DNA from: Arcanobacterium bovis
GTDB taxonomy: Bacteria; Actinomycetota; Actinomycetes; Actinomycetales; Actinomycetaceae
Direction of reading: 5' to 3'
Length of the DNA: 64,000 bases
NCBI RefSeq assembly: GCF_004331995.1
Contig: NZ_SJDT01000002.1
Coordinates: 62,001 to 126,000 of the forward strand
The translations under genes and the position numbers were made by a program. The notes beneath the pieces are model-generated. The model did not search any database, was not told the DNA's origin, and saw only the letters and a list, made by a program, of their open reading frames with translations. Shown here piece after piece: positions 54,033 to 63,500 of the stretch; position 1 is the stretch's first letter, and each line of letters begins with the position of its first letter.

Positions 54033-54062
54033 CGCTAACCATTACAGATTTAACAGTATTGC

Positions 54063-55856
54063 TCAGTCGGATGTGTTGAACTGTGACTGGTAGAGATCGT
54101 AATAGTACCCACGCCGATCCATGAGAGATTGATGGGTTCCTTGCTCTACCACATCACCTTCAACCATCACAATAATAACGTCCGCTTCTCTAATCGTGGA
54201 GAGTCGATGAGCGATGACGAACGAGGTTCTTCCGGTCCGCAAATGGTTCATTGCTCGCTGTACCAGCATTTCGGTACGGGTATCGACTGATGAAGTGGCT
54301 TCGTCGAGAATCAAGATTTCCGGATCGGAAATGTACGCACGTGCGATAGTGATGAGCTGTTTCTCGCCAACCGATAGACCGCCGTCTTCGTCGTCTACCG
54401 CAGTATCGTACCCCTCGGGAAGTTGCCGGATAAGTCTATCAACGCCAGTGGCCTTAGCAGCTTCGACTATCTCTTCTCGAGTAGCACCCGCGCGACCATA
54501 GCCGATATTTTCGGCAATTGTGCCTTCAAATAACCAAGTGTCTTGCAAAACCATTCCGATTTTCGAACGCAGGGAATCTTTGGAGAAATTGGTGATGGGC
54601 ACGCCGTCAATCTTGATACTTCCAGAGCTCACGTCATAGAAGCGCATGAGTAGATTGACGAGAGTTGTCTTTCCCGCTCCAGTTGGACCCACAATTGCCA
54701 CTTGCTGCCCGCGTTGAACCTCGAGGTTGAGATGAGTGATAACTGTTCGATCAGGAGTGTACCCAAACGACACATTTTCAAAGCTCAATGTACCTGCGCT
54801 ACCTTCGGCACTAGGCGGAATCTCGGCAGTGGTATCCGGAGCCATCTCCTCAGAATCGAGAAAATCGAATACTCGCTCTGCGCTCGCAGCACCAGATTGA
54901 ATGAGATTTGCCGTGGAGGCCAGTGTGCCGATCGGATGATTGAGTTGGCGCGAATATTGAATAAATGCCTGAATTGCCCCAATGGTCAATGCGCCGCTCA
55001 GTACTTGGAGAGCGCCAGCAACCGCCACAACCACGAAAGAAATATTGGCAACAAACGACATGATCGGTTGCATCATTTGCGAATAGAACTGCCCTTTGAA
55101 ACCTGCTGTGAAAAGCTCTTGATTTGCGCGATCAAAAGAACTTGTGCGCATGGCTTGCATATTGTACAAAGCAACAATTTCGTGGCCAGTAAATGACTCC
55201 TCGACGATTGACGATACCTCACCCGTCTTTTGCCACTGTGCTTTGAACTGCGGTTTCGAGGCTTTAAGTACCTTGACCATTGCCAGCATGCCGAAGGGGA
55301 ATGCCAGCACCGACAGTAGCGCGAGCCACCACGAAATCCACACCATCATGCCAACGATCCCAATAACCATGTAAAGGGAAGAAATAACTTGGCTGAAAGT
55401 CTGCATCAAGGTCTGGTTGATATTGTCGATGTCATTGGTAACGCGCGAGAGAAGATCGCCACGCTGATGCTGATCCACATACGACAATGGGAGCTTGTCG
55501 ATCTTTTGTTGAGCTGTTTTACGCAGGTTAAAGCCCAAATCTTGCACGACGATCCGGATGATAAATCCGGCTACGAACGAGGCGAGGGCATAGATAACAT
55601 ACAAGGCGACGACGAAGAGTAACACCCGTGCTAAATGCCTAAAATCGACGCCGGAGCTCGCCATACCTTCGACGATAACGTTGGTGGCATCACCAAGGAA
55701 CTTTGGCGCTGCTACCGAAGCGGCCGTGGCGAGGAGCGTCAAAAGCATGATAAGTACGATCTGCCCGCGAGCAGGTTTCAAAAGACGAGCAAGCCGCTTC
55801 AATGAGCCTTTAGTATCGCGAGAAGTAGCAGTGGGATCTACACCTGGACCGTTCAT
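54063..55856 (-). CDS. Heterodimeric ABC exporter, subunit with catalytic Walker B
   Basis: 597 residues: six transmembrane helices then an ATPase domain. Walker A GPTGAGKT is near 389-396, Walker B ILILDEATSSVD keeps the catalytic Glu, and VIAHRLSTI keeps the switch His. Its signature is degenerate (LSVGEKQ instead of LSGGQ). It pairs with the next gene, so the composite site using this Walker B and the partner's FSGGQ is the active one. Substrate unknown (drug or lipid exporter class). It overlaps the upstream gene by four bases. Confidence 0.88.
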   Translation of the reverse strand: MNGPGVDPTATSRDTKGSLKRLARLLKPARGQIVLIMLLTLLATAASVAAPKFLGDATNVIVEGMASSGVDFRHLARVLLFVVALYVIYALASFVAGFIIRIVVQDLGFNLRKTAQQKIDKLPLSYVDQHQRGDLLSRVTNDIDNINQTLMQTFSQVISSLYMVIGIVGMMVWISWWLALLSVLAFPFGMLAMVKVLKASKPQFKAQWQKTGEVSSIVEESFTGHEIVALYNMQAMRTSSFDRANQELFTAGFKGQFYSQMMQPIMSFVANISFVVVAVAGALQVLSGALTIGAIQAFIQYSRQLNHPIGTLASTANLIQSGAASAERVFDFLDSEEMAPDTTAEIPPSAEGSAGTLSFENVSFGYTPDRTVITHLNLEVQRGQQVAIVGPTGAGKTTLVNLLMRFYDVSSGSIKIDGVPITNFSKDSLRSKIGMVLQDTWLFEGTIAENIGYGRAGATREEIVEAAKATGVDRLIRQLPEGYDTAVDDEDGGLSVGEKQLITIARAYISDPEILILDEATSSVDTRTEMLVQRAMNHLRTGRTSFVIAHRLSTIREADVIIVMVEGDVVEQGTHQSLMDRRGYYYDLYQSQFNTSD

Positions 55857-57625
55857 TTTGCCTCCTCGTCTGTGAGCTGTGATTGGACAATTTCTTGGTA
55901 TGTTGCGCAGTGTTCTAAAAGCTCGGCATGAGTGCCACGGCCAACGATTTTTCCATTATCGAGAACGCAAATTTCATCGGCATTGCGAATAGTGGCAACA
56001 CGCTGAGCCACAATCAAAACTGCCACATCTGTTAATGTGTGCCGCAGCGCCGCACGCAAGCGGGCATCAGTAGCGTAATCTAGCGCCGAGAAAGAATCGT
56101 CGAAAATCAACAAATCGGCGTCGTGATGCCCAGCAGAATCAGGCAAACACCGATACAGCGCTCGGGCAATTGTGAGGCGTTGGCGTTGCCCACCCGAAAA
56201 ATTCTTTCCGCCAGATTCGACCTTTGCCTCGATCTGACCATCGAGATCTGATACGAATTCCCAAGCTTGGGCGAGCTCCAAGGCTCGCTGAACGCGGTCG
56301 ACGTCGTACGAAACCTCACTTCCCACGGTACCTGCAACGTTTTCTCCCACGGTGCCAGAAAAAAGAAAAGCTCGTTGGGCCACAATAGCGATCTTCGAGC
56401 GAAGACTGTGTAAGTCGACCTCGCTCACTGGCACACCACTGGCCGTAACGCTTCCGGTGCTCACGTCGATCAAACGAGGGAATAGGCGAATCAAAGACGT
56501 CTTACCAGAGCCAGTGGAACCGATCAAAGCTACGGTTTTGCCCTGCTCTAGCGTCATATTGATACCGCTGAGCACCGGCTCTTCGGCACCAGGGAAGCGC
56601 AATGAGGCATCATTTAGCTCGAATACTAGGGGAGAAGCCGGAAGCTCGCGGGGATTGTCTGGATTGACGATAGTTGATTTTTGCGTGCGGACTTGCGCGA
56701 TACGCTTCGCAGAGATTTCTCCACGCGGATAGAACATTGCCATCATGCCCGACATCATCACCGACATTAGAATCATCATGAGATAGTTGATGTAAGCCGT
56801 GAGCGCACCGATATTGAGATCGCCTACGCTCACGCGCTGCCCGCCGAACCAGATCACGGCGCATGAGGATAGGCCAACGATTAAGAATGCTGTTGGGAGC
56901 ATAAAAGCCCAGAGCCAGCCGATTTGGAGCCAGACGGCCCGCAATTCTTCGTTCGCGACGTCGAACTTCTCAGCTTCAGTTTTTTGACGCACAAAAGCGC
57001 GGATAACGCGTACGCCTGCCAATTGCTCACGTAGGAGCGTGTTGATGCGGTCCACTCGTGTCTGTTGCGTTTGGTATCGCGGTGTGAGCAGAGCCATCGT
57101 TACCCCAATGAGTAGGGCGAGTGTGGGCACAATAATGAGGAGCAGTTTGGACAAACCGGCGTCTTGCTCCAGTGCCATGATGATGCCGCCGATTCCCATA
57201 ATTGGAGCCGTGATCATGATGGTGAAAGTCAAAAGCACCACCATTTGCATCTGAGTGATGTCGTTGGTAACGCGCGTGATGAGTGTGGGCGCACCGAACT
57301 TATGCTGGTCTACTGCCGAAAAATTTTGTACGTGTCGGAAGGTAGTGGCGCGCAGATCTCGTCCAAACTCCATTGCTAGCTTCGAGCCGAAGTAGATCGC
57401 CAGAACCATAAAAGATATTTGTACAAGGGAGATGCCGAGCATCAACAATCCACGCGAGTAAATAATATTGCGATCGTTGGCCAAAATGCCATGATCAATG
57501 ATTTGCGCGTTGAGGGAGGGGAGCCACAACGAGAGGATCACTTGACCCAGCTGAAATACGATCAGAGCAAGAATGTAGAGCTTCTTTGAGCGTAAAAACT
57601 CCCATGCAGTTCGAAATAGTTCCAT
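55853..57625 (-). CDS. Heterodimeric ABC exporter, subunit with degenerate catalytic site
   Basis: 590 residues, six transmembrane helices plus ATPase domain. Walker A GSTGSGKT (~369-376) and signature FSGGQRQRLTIARAL are intact. Walker B reads LLIFDDSFSALD, with Asp replacing the catalytic Glu, and the switch histidine is Gln (IVAQRVATI). A short insertion (DSAGHHDAD) precedes Walker B. These are the marks of the non-catalytic half of exporters such as TmrAB or TM287/288. GAGG precedes the ATG. Confidence 0.88.
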   Translation of the reverse strand: MELFRTAWEFLRSKKLYILALIVFQLGQVILSLWLPSLNAQIIDHGILANDRNIIYSRGLLMLGISLVQISFMVLAIYFGSKLAMEFGRDLRATTFRHVQNFSAVDQHKFGAPTLITRVTNDITQMQMVVLLTFTIMITAPIMGIGGIIMALEQDAGLSKLLLIIVPTLALLIGVTMALLTPRYQTQQTRVDRINTLLREQLAGVRVIRAFVRQKTEAEKFDVANEELRAVWLQIGWLWAFMLPTAFLIVGLSSCAVIWFGGQRVSVGDLNIGALTAYINYLMMILMSVMMSGMMAMFYPRGEISAKRIAQVRTQKSTIVNPDNPRELPASPLVFELNDASLRFPGAEEPVLSGINMTLEQGKTVALIGSTGSGKTSLIRLFPRLIDVSTGSVTASGVPVSEVDLHSLRSKIAIVAQRAFLFSGTVGENVAGTVGSEVSYDVDRVQRALELAQAWEFVSDLDGQIEAKVESGGKNFSGGQRQRLTIARALYRCLPDSAGHHDADLLIFDDSFSALDYATDARLRAALRHTLTDVAVLIVAQRVATIRNADEICVLDNGKIVGRGTHAELLEHCATYQEIVQSQLTDEEAK

Positions 57626-57748
57626 ATTGCCTCAGATTTTCTCACGGTAGTTCATTACTTAATTAACTAATAACTAATGACTCAGCCTACGCCAGTTCTC
57701 GATAAGCCATATTTGCCAGCTCTACTTTGTAATAAAGACAATAGAAAA

Positions 57749-57789
57749 CTGGTGTGGGGTGGGATTCTCATTATCCCAACCCACACCAG
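57749..57789 (-). terminator. Terminator after aceE
   Basis: A 17-bp stem with one G-T pair and 7-base loop; on the minus strand it is followed by TTTTCTATTGTC. It lies about 60 bases beyond the aceE stop. The remaining 57626-57748 holds nothing recognisable. Confidence 0.85.
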
Positions 57790-57846
57790 TTCAGTATGAG
57801 CATCATGTGTGCAGTATGTTTCTGCACCCAGATCTAATCACGAAGC

Positions 57847-60600
57847 TTAGGCAACTTCGTTCGGATCAGATACGCCAGATTCGCCAGCGTTCGGATTGAA
57901 CAGATCATACTTGTCGATTGCTTGCTTCACGAGCGAGCGGTCAATCTTGCCTTGATCTGCCAATGCTTGCAAAGCACGAACAACCATCGAAGCTGCATCA
58001 ATCTTGAAGTGCCGGCGTGCCGCTGCGCGGGTATCCGAAACGCCGAAGCCATTGGCGCCAAGCACGTAGTAATCGCCTGGAATCCATGGACGGATTGCGT
58101 CTTGGTTCTGCTTTTCGAAATCAGAGGTCGCGATGAATGGTCCCTCTTCATTCTTCAAACGGCTGGTGAGCCATGCTTCGCGTGGCTCTTCCTCTGGATG
58201 CAAGAAGTTGTGCTCATCGGTAGCAAGACCCTCTTTACGAAGCTCGTACCACGAAGTAACCGACCATACTGCTGCCGAGATACCCCAGTCGTTGCGGAGC
58301 ATATCGCGAGCTTCGCGAGCCCATGGAACGCCCACACCTGAAGCGAGCAGTTGAACCTTGTGTCCGTCGCCTTCAGCGGCATCAACCTGGTAAATACCCT
58401 TGATGATGCCCTCAACGTCGACGTTCTCTGGCTCGGCCGGCTGCTGGATTGGCTCGTTGTAAACGGTCAGGTAGTACATAACGTCCTGATCGCGGCCATC
58501 CGACCCATCTCCGTACATGCGCACGATGCCATCGCGCACAATGTGGCGGATTTCGTATGCGTAAGCGGGATCGTATTGCACGATGGCTGGGTTCGTTGAG
58601 GCGAGCACGTGGGAGTGTCCGTCGAGGTGCTGTAAGCCTTCGCCCGTAAGGGTGGTGCGGCCAGCGGTTGCACCCATAATGAATCCGCGTGCCATTTGAT
58701 CGGCTGCGTGCCAGAACTGATCACCCGTGCGCTGGAAACCGAACATCGAATAGAAGATGTAAATTGGCACCATTGGCACGCCGTGTGTGGCATAAGAGGT
58801 TCCCACTGCGGTGAAGGCGGCATTGGAGCCAGCTTCGGTAATACCGGTGTGGAGAATCTGACCCTTTTCCGATTCCTTGTACGAAAGCAAGAGATCCGAA
58901 TCAACAGCCGTGTAATGCTGACCGTGCACATTGAAGATCTTCGCGGTAGGGAAGAGTGCGTCCAAACCGAAGGTACGTGCTTCGTCTGGGATGATCGGCA
59001 CGATACGGTGACCAAATTCCTTGTCACGGATGAGATCCTTCATCAAGCGCACAAAGCCCATCGTGGAAGCGACCTTCTGCTTGCCTGATCCGCCCTTGAG
59101 TACGTCGTAGACTTTGTCGTTTGGAAGTGCGATGCCCTGTTCGACGACGCGGCGCTCTGGCAAGTATCCGCCGAGCTCACGACGACGATCGAGCATGTAC
59201 TCAAGCGCGGGCGCGTTTGGCTCAGGCTTGTAGTACGGCGCGCTGTAAGGATCTTCGAGCTGCTCATCGGTGAAATCAAGATGAAGCGTATCGCGCAACA
59301 GCTTGAGATCGTCAGAGTTTAGCTTCTTCATCTGGTGGGTGGAGTTACGGCCTGCGAAATTAGATCCGAGCGAGTAACCCTTCACCGTATGAGCCAAGAT
59401 CACCGTTGGCTGATCCTTGTGATCAACAGCCGCCTTGTAAGCAGCGTAGACCTTGCGGTAATCGTGACCTCCGCGCTTCATTGCGAAGATCTTCTCATCG
59501 GACCAATCAGCCACCATAGCCTTGGTGCGTGGATCGCGGCCGAAGAAGTGCTCGCGGATGTAACCGCCGTCGTTGGCCTTGAACGTCTGGTAATCGCCGT
59601 CCAAGGTGTTGTTCATAATATTGACGAGCGCACGGTCTTTGTCAGCGTGTAGGAGTTCGTCCCATTCACGACCCCAGATGACCTTGATAACGTTCCAGCC
59701 GGCGCCGCGGAAGGAGGCTTCAAGCTCCTGAATGATCTGGCCATTGCCGCGTACCGGACCGTCAAGGCGCTGGAGGTTACAGTTAATGACGAAGGTTAGG
59801 TTGTCAAGATTTTGTCCTGCCGCAAGATGGAGAAGGCCGCGCGACTCGACTTCGTCCATTTCGCCGTCGCCCATAAACGCCCAGACATGCTGCTGGGAGG
59901 TGTCCTTCAAACCGCGATCGTGGAGGTAGCGGTTGTACCATGCCTGATAGATTGCCGAGATTGGACCCAGACCGAGCGATACGGTTGGGAACTCCCAGAA
60001 ATCAGGAAGTTGGCGTGGATGCGGATAAGAAGGCAGACCTTTGCCACCAGATTTACGTGACACCTGCTGGCGGAAAGAATCAAGATCAGCTTCGGTGAGA
60101 CGACCTTCAAGGAATGCGCGGGCGTAGTTTCCCGGCGAGGAATGACCTTGGAAGAATACTTGGTCGCCACCGCCAGGGGAGTTCTTGCCACGGAAGAACC
60201 AGTTGTGTCCTACTTCGTACAGGGTCGCTTGTGCAGCGAACGAGGAAATATGCCCACCTACGGCAATTCCTGAGCGCTGTGCGCGGGTCACTTGAACTGC
60301 GGCATTCCAACGAACCCAGCGGCGGAATTCGCGTTCGAGTTTTTCGTCGCCTGGATAGAACGGCTCATCATCGATGCCAATGGTGTTCACGTATGGCGTT
60401 ACGAGGTTACCTGGCAATCGAACGCCCCGTTCGCGGGCGCGTCGTTCCATTGCCATCAACAAGTAACGAGCACGAGCGTCTCCCTGAGCGTCAATAAGTC
60501 CGTCGATGGACTCAAGCCACTCTTGCGTTTCTTCTCGATCGACGTCCGGAACCTGACTGAGCAGACCATTGATCAACGGACGAATAGGAACTTGACTCAC
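57847..60600 (-). CDS. aceE: Pyruvate dehydrogenase E1 component (homodimeric type)
   Basis: Thiamine-diphosphate enzyme that decarboxylates pyruvate and acetylates lipoyl-E2. The 917-residue length and start ([16 protein letters not shown]) match the alpha2 AceE form used by actinobacteria. The ThDP/Mg site is [12 protein letters not shown]...[11 protein letters not shown] near 240-275, the catalytic-His region is FFGRDPR, and the C-terminal third is the transketolase-like pyrimidine-binding and regulatory part. E2 and E3 genes are not in the window. GTG start with GGGAG five bases upstream. Confidence 0.96.
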   Translation of the reverse strand: MSQVPIRPLINGLLSQVPDVDREETQEWLESIDGLIDAQGDARARYLLMAMERRARERGVRLPGNLVTPYVNTIGIDDEPFYPGDEKLEREFRRWVRWNAAVQVTRAQRSGIAVGGHISSFAAQATLYEVGHNWFFRGKNSPGGGDQVFFQGHSSPGNYARAFLEGRLTEADLDSFRQQVSRKSGGKGLPSYPHPRQLPDFWEFPTVSLGLGPISAIYQAWYNRYLHDRGLKDTSQQHVWAFMGDGEMDEVESRGLLHLAAGQNLDNLTFVINCNLQRLDGPVRGNGQIIQELEASFRGAGWNVIKVIWGREWDELLHADKDRALVNIMNNTLDGDYQTFKANDGGYIREHFFGRDPRTKAMVADWSDEKIFAMKRGGHDYRKVYAAYKAAVDHKDQPTVILAHTVKGYSLGSNFAGRNSTHQMKKLNSDDLKLLRDTLHLDFTDEQLEDPYSAPYYKPEPNAPALEYMLDRRRELGGYLPERRVVEQGIALPNDKVYDVLKGGSGKQKVASTMGFVRLMKDLIRDKEFGHRIVPIIPDEARTFGLDALFPTAKIFNVHGQHYTAVDSDLLLSYKESEKGQILHTGITEAGSNAAFTAVGTSYATHGVPMVPIYIFYSMFGFQRTGDQFWHAADQMARGFIMGATAGRTTLTGEGLQHLDGHSHVLASTNPAIVQYDPAYAYEIRHIVRDGIVRMYGDGSDGRDQDVMYYLTVYNEPIQQPAEPENVDVEGIIKGIYQVDAAEGDGHKVQLLASGVGVPWAREARDMLRNDWGISAAVWSVTSWYELRKEGLATDEHNFLHPEEEPREAWLTSRLKNEEGPFIATSDFEKQNQDAIRPWIPGDYYVLGANGFGVSDTRAAARRHFKIDAASMVVRALQALADQGKIDRSLVKQAIDKYDLFNPNAGESGVSDPNEVA

Positions 60601-60680
60601 GTTGTCTCCCTTAAAATTGCTAATTATTGGGAGGTTGATGGAAGTCCCAGTGTATTTGTAGGCACGTCCTAACCTCTCCT

Positions 60681-60709
60681 TGTATATAAATGTACCGGAT
60701 TTGGGTCAA
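60681..60709 (-). promoter_or_regulatory. Promoter of aceE
   Basis: On the minus strand TTGACC, a 17-base spacer and TATACA. This predicts an untranslated leader of about 75 bases before the aceE GTG. Confidence 0.65.
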
Positions 60710-60775
60710 AAGCCCTACATTCTTTGGGTATTTTTCAATGGGAGACGACTCACGTTTTTATAGCCGAGAAATTTC

Positions 60776-60838
60776 CTCTTATAAAGTGCTGTGAAAACAA
60801 CGAGACTTTACAATATTTCGTGATGTAACTTATAAGAG
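60776..60838. promoter_or_regulatory. Divergent control region with inverted TTATAAGAG copies
   Basis: CTCTTATAA at 60776-60784 and TTATAAGAG at 60830-60838 are inverted copies 45 bases apart. The right copy contains the -10 (TTATAA, 60830-60835) of a promoter for the DUF3052 gene, with TTTACA (60807-60812) 17 bases upstream. The left copy could be a -10 facing aceE. Confidence 0.5.
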
Positions 60839-60870
60839 TTGCATAGAGCGTCTTGAAAGGACGGTTACGA

Positions 60871-61281
60871 GTGTCCGGCACAACTACCGGTGAAAAATTA
60901 GGTTTTAAGTTAGGCGACGTTGTACAGGAATTTGGTTACGACGACGACGTCGATTTCGATTTGCGCGAATCTATCGAAACTATGACCGGACAACAGCTTG
61001 AAGATGAGGACTATCGCGGAGCCGCTGACGCGGTTGTTGCATGGTGGCGTTCTGATGATGGGAATGTTGATGATCTCACCGACTACCTTGTGGATTGTGC
61101 GGCGTCGCTCGACTCTGGTTCGGGAGCGATTTGGTGTCTTGTTCCGGTAGTATCCTCTGCGTTTCATGTGGCGACGGCGGACGTGGCAGAAGCTGCTAAG
61201 ACGGCGGGTTTGTCTGTGCCAAGCTCTGTAGCCCTCGGTGGAGACTGGACGGCGTATCGAATCGTTTCGCGCGGTCACTGA
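60871..61281 (+). CDS. DUF3052 family protein
   Basis: 136 residues, actinobacterial family of unknown function, often adjacent to aceE. GFKLGDVVQEFGYDDDVDFDLRESIE near the N-terminus and DDLTDYLVDCAASLDSGSGAIWCLVPV are recognisable. No catalytic motif is evident. AAAGGA about nine bases before the GTG at 60871 supports this start over a TTG at 60853. Confidence 0.87.
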   Translation: MSGTTTGEKLGFKLGDVVQEFGYDDDVDFDLRESIETMTGQQLEDEDYRGAADAVVAWWRSDDGNVDDLTDYLVDCAASLDSGSGAIWCLVPVVSSAFHVATADVAEAAKTAGLSVPSSVALGGDWTAYRIVSRGH

Positions 61282-61367
61282 GTCTTATATTTATTCCGCT
61301 ATTTGGCGCTGCGGCGTGTTTCGGCTGGTTGTCGAAATGCGCCGCTCGTCACGTTTTGGGAATGAAT

Positions 61368-61397
61368 TTGGAATCTGACGCGATTTCTGGATATGCT
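61368..61397 (+). promoter_or_regulatory. Promoter of tRNA-Val
   Basis: TTGGAA, 18 bases, TATGCT; the -10 ends six bases before the tRNA. The -35 hexamer is the same as for tRNA-Met. Confidence 0.6.
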
Positions 61398-61403
61398 TCT
61401 AAC

Positions 61404-61476
61404 GGACTCTTAGCTCAGTTGGTAGAGCACCTGGTTTACACCCAGGTTGTCATCGGTTCGAGTCCGGTAGGGTCCA
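61404..61476 (+). tRNA. tRNA-Val (anticodon TAC)
   Basis: Acceptor GGACTCT/AGGGTCC (one G-T), D-arm GCTC...GAGC, anticodon stem CCTGG/CCAGG with loop TTTACAC (TAC), T-arm ATCGG-TTCGAGT-CCGGT, discriminator A. Confidence 0.95.
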
Positions 61477-61482
61477 CCGGGA

Positions 61483-61529
61483 AAGATTCCCTCTCGAAAG
61501 AATATAATTCGAGAGGGAATCTTCGTTTT
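61483..61529 (+). terminator. Terminator after tRNA-Val
   Basis: A perfect 16-bp stem (61483-61498 with 61508-61523) around a 9-base loop, followed by CGTTTT. Confidence 0.85.
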
Positions 61530-61680
61530 ATTCCCACATTCGGTCGGGTCTTGGTTCCGAGACGTAAAAGATTTTTGCCAAACCTTACTTTTTCTTTGTA
61601 AAATCTTTGAGGAGTCACAAAACATCTCAGGTGAATTACTTAAATTTTGAAGATCTGAGATATGTCGATGGGAAATATTT

Positions 61681-63120
61681 ATGGCTGACGCAATTGCTGC
61701 GTATTTTGGTTCGATTTCGGACTTTCTATACACGTACATCATTATTGCTTTGCTTCTGTGCGCAGGCGTCTACTTCACAGTTCGAACCCGCGCTGTGCAA
61801 TTCAGTAATTTTGGAAAGATGGTCAAAACCATCTTTTCTTCGCGTGAATCGCGTGATGGCGGTATTTCCTCTTTCCAGGCCTTCGCGATTGGTCTAGCAT
61901 CTCGCGTTGGAACTGGAAATATTGCTGGTGTTGCAATTGCGCTTGTACTGGGAGGTCCAGGTGCAGTTTTCTGGATGTGGGTTGTGGCGCTACTTGGCAT
62001 GGCGACTGCTTTCGTCGAGGCCACGATGGCGCAACTTTTCAAAGTACGCTGGCATGATGGAACCTTCCGTGGAGGACCGGCATTCTATATTCAGCGCGGC
62101 CTTGGATCTCGTAAATGGGGCGTACTCTTCGCCGTCTTCCTCGTTTTTTCCTTCGGTATTTCTTATGAAATGGTGCAGGCTAATACAATTGCTGCAACCC
62201 TCAAAGATCATTACAGTGTGAGCCCTTGGATCACCGCTATCGTATTGCTGGTGCTCACCGGAGCAGTGGTATTTGGCGGACTCAAGCGAGTGGCAAAAGT
62301 TACTGAGTGGATGGCACCTATTATGGCAATTGTCTACATCGCTATCGCACTGGCAGTTATTGTGATGAACCTCGAGAATATTGTTCCGATTATGAAGTTG
62401 ATCTTTGCCTCAGCTTTTGGCCTCGAGCAAGGTTTGGCAGGAACTGCCGGCGGTGTGGTGGCAGCGATGCTCAATGGTACACGCCGCGGTCTGTTCTCGA
62501 ATGAAGCAGGTGAAGGCTCTGCTCCAAACGCTGCATCAACCGCGCAAGTGTCCCATCCGGTAAAACAGGGCTTCATCCAAGCAATGGGTGTTTTTGTTGA
62601 CACGATTTTGGTGTGTTCTGCCACGGCATTCATCATTCTCAACTCCCTGGGAACGGTGTACAAACCAGGTGAAGAAACCTCACTTGATGGAGCGTCGCTG
62701 ACTATTGCGGCAGCCACGTATGAGCTGGGCGAGTGGATCGTACCGATTATGGTGGTACTCATCCTCGTGTTCTGCTATTCCTCGATTATCGGTAACTTTG
62801 CCTATGCAGAAATCAATATTGATTTCATGACGAATGGCAAGGCTTGGGGATCGAAAGTGCTCGGCGGCGTCGTCGTACTTTCAGTGGCGATTGGTTCGCT
62901 TTCCTCGCTCAACGCTGTATGGAACTTTGCCGATATCACAATGGCAGGAATGGCGGTCATCAACTTGGTGGCGATTGTGCTTCTTGGTAAATGGGTATTT
63001 GGAGCTTTGCGCGATTTCCAAGCCGACCCTGAGAAACCCTTTGTGGCGACGAACAATCCACATATGCCTGGCGAACTGCCGTCGGATATTTGGGTTGAGC
63101 GTGAGAATGCCCAAGCATAG
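61681..63120 (+). CDS. Sodium:amino-acid (alanine/glycine) symporter, AGCS family
   Basis: 479 residues with about eleven hydrophobic helices. ASRVGTGNIAGVAIALVLGGPGAVFWMW is the family signature near residues 80-107, and LFSNEAGEGSAPNAAS is the other highly conserved loop. It should import alanine or glycine with Na+. The 5' region has no clear ribosome binding site (GGGAAATATTT only). Transcription probably ends at a hairpin lying inside the convergent crcB gene. Confidence 0.92.
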   Translation: MADAIAAYFGSISDFLYTYIIIALLLCAGVYFTVRTRAVQFSNFGKMVKTIFSSRESRDGGISSFQAFAIGLASRVGTGNIAGVAIALVLGGPGAVFWMWVVALLGMATAFVEATMAQLFKVRWHDGTFRGGPAFYIQRGLGSRKWGVLFAVFLVFSFGISYEMVQANTIAATLKDHYSVSPWITAIVLLVLTGAVVFGGLKRVAKVTEWMAPIMAIVYIAIALAVIVMNLENIVPIMKLIFASAFGLEQGLAGTAGGVVAAMLNGTRRGLFSNEAGEGSAPNAASTAQVSHPVKQGFIQAMGVFVDTILVCSATAFIILNSLGTVYKPGEETSLDGASLTIAAATYELGEWIVPIMVVLILVFCYSSIIGNFAYAEINIDFMTNGKAWGSKVLGGVVVLSVAIGSLSSLNAVWNFADITMAGMAVINLVAIVLLGKWVFGALRDFQADPEKPFVATNNPHMPGELPSDIWVERENAQA

Positions 63121-63134
63121 GAGAGTTCCGGTAG

Positions 63135-63500
63135 CTATTTTGCAAGCGTAAATCCGAGCAAAAGCGATACATAAGCGATAACCAGGCAAAGTAAAAGCAT
63201 ACTTGCTGCGTACAAATATGCTTTCTTTGCCTGGTTATTTTTAAGCATTGTATAAGTTTCCAGCGACGCCGTGCTGAAGGTCGTGAAGCCGCCTGCGAAC
63301 CCAGTGCCCAAGATAAGCAAGAGCGTAGCCGATATCGCCCCGCCTAGTTGCAAACCGGTACACAAACCGAGCAACGCTGAGCCGACGAAATTCACGGTGA
63401 AAGTTCCGGTGGGGAATAGTTTTTTGGGCAGTTTTGAATCGATGAAATAGCGCAGCGCAGCGCCAAAACCGCCGGCAATTGCCATGAGGACGAGCGTCAT
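63135..63500 (-). CDS. crcB: Fluoride channel protein CrcB (second gene of pair)
   Basis: 121 residues, four transmembrane helices. The Fluc signature GFAGGFTTFSTASLE and an N-terminal GGFGAALRYFID are present. Fluc channels export F- and work as dual-topology dimers or as heterodimers of two oppositely oriented subunits. The four-base overlap with the second crcB gene suggests a heterodimer. Confidence 0.92.
   Translation of the reverse strand: MTLVLMAIAGGFGAALRYFIDSKLPKKLFPTGTFTVNFVGSALLGLCTGLQLGGAISATLLLILGTGFAGGFTTFSTASLETYTMLKNNQAKKAYLYAASMLLLCLVIAYVSLLLGFTLAK
63179..63242 (+). terminator. Terminator of the AGCS gene embedded in crcB
   Basis: Arms at 63179-63200 and 63217-63236 pair over 12 + 8 bases with a 2-base bulge, followed by ATTTTT on the plus strand. 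It lies within crcB coding sequence of the opposite strand. Confidence 0.75.

Noticed and set aside
54702-55196. 164-residue frame antisense to the ABC exporter
   Set aside because: Cysteine- and histidine-rich composition typical of an antisense shadow; the minus-strand exporter fully explains the sequence.
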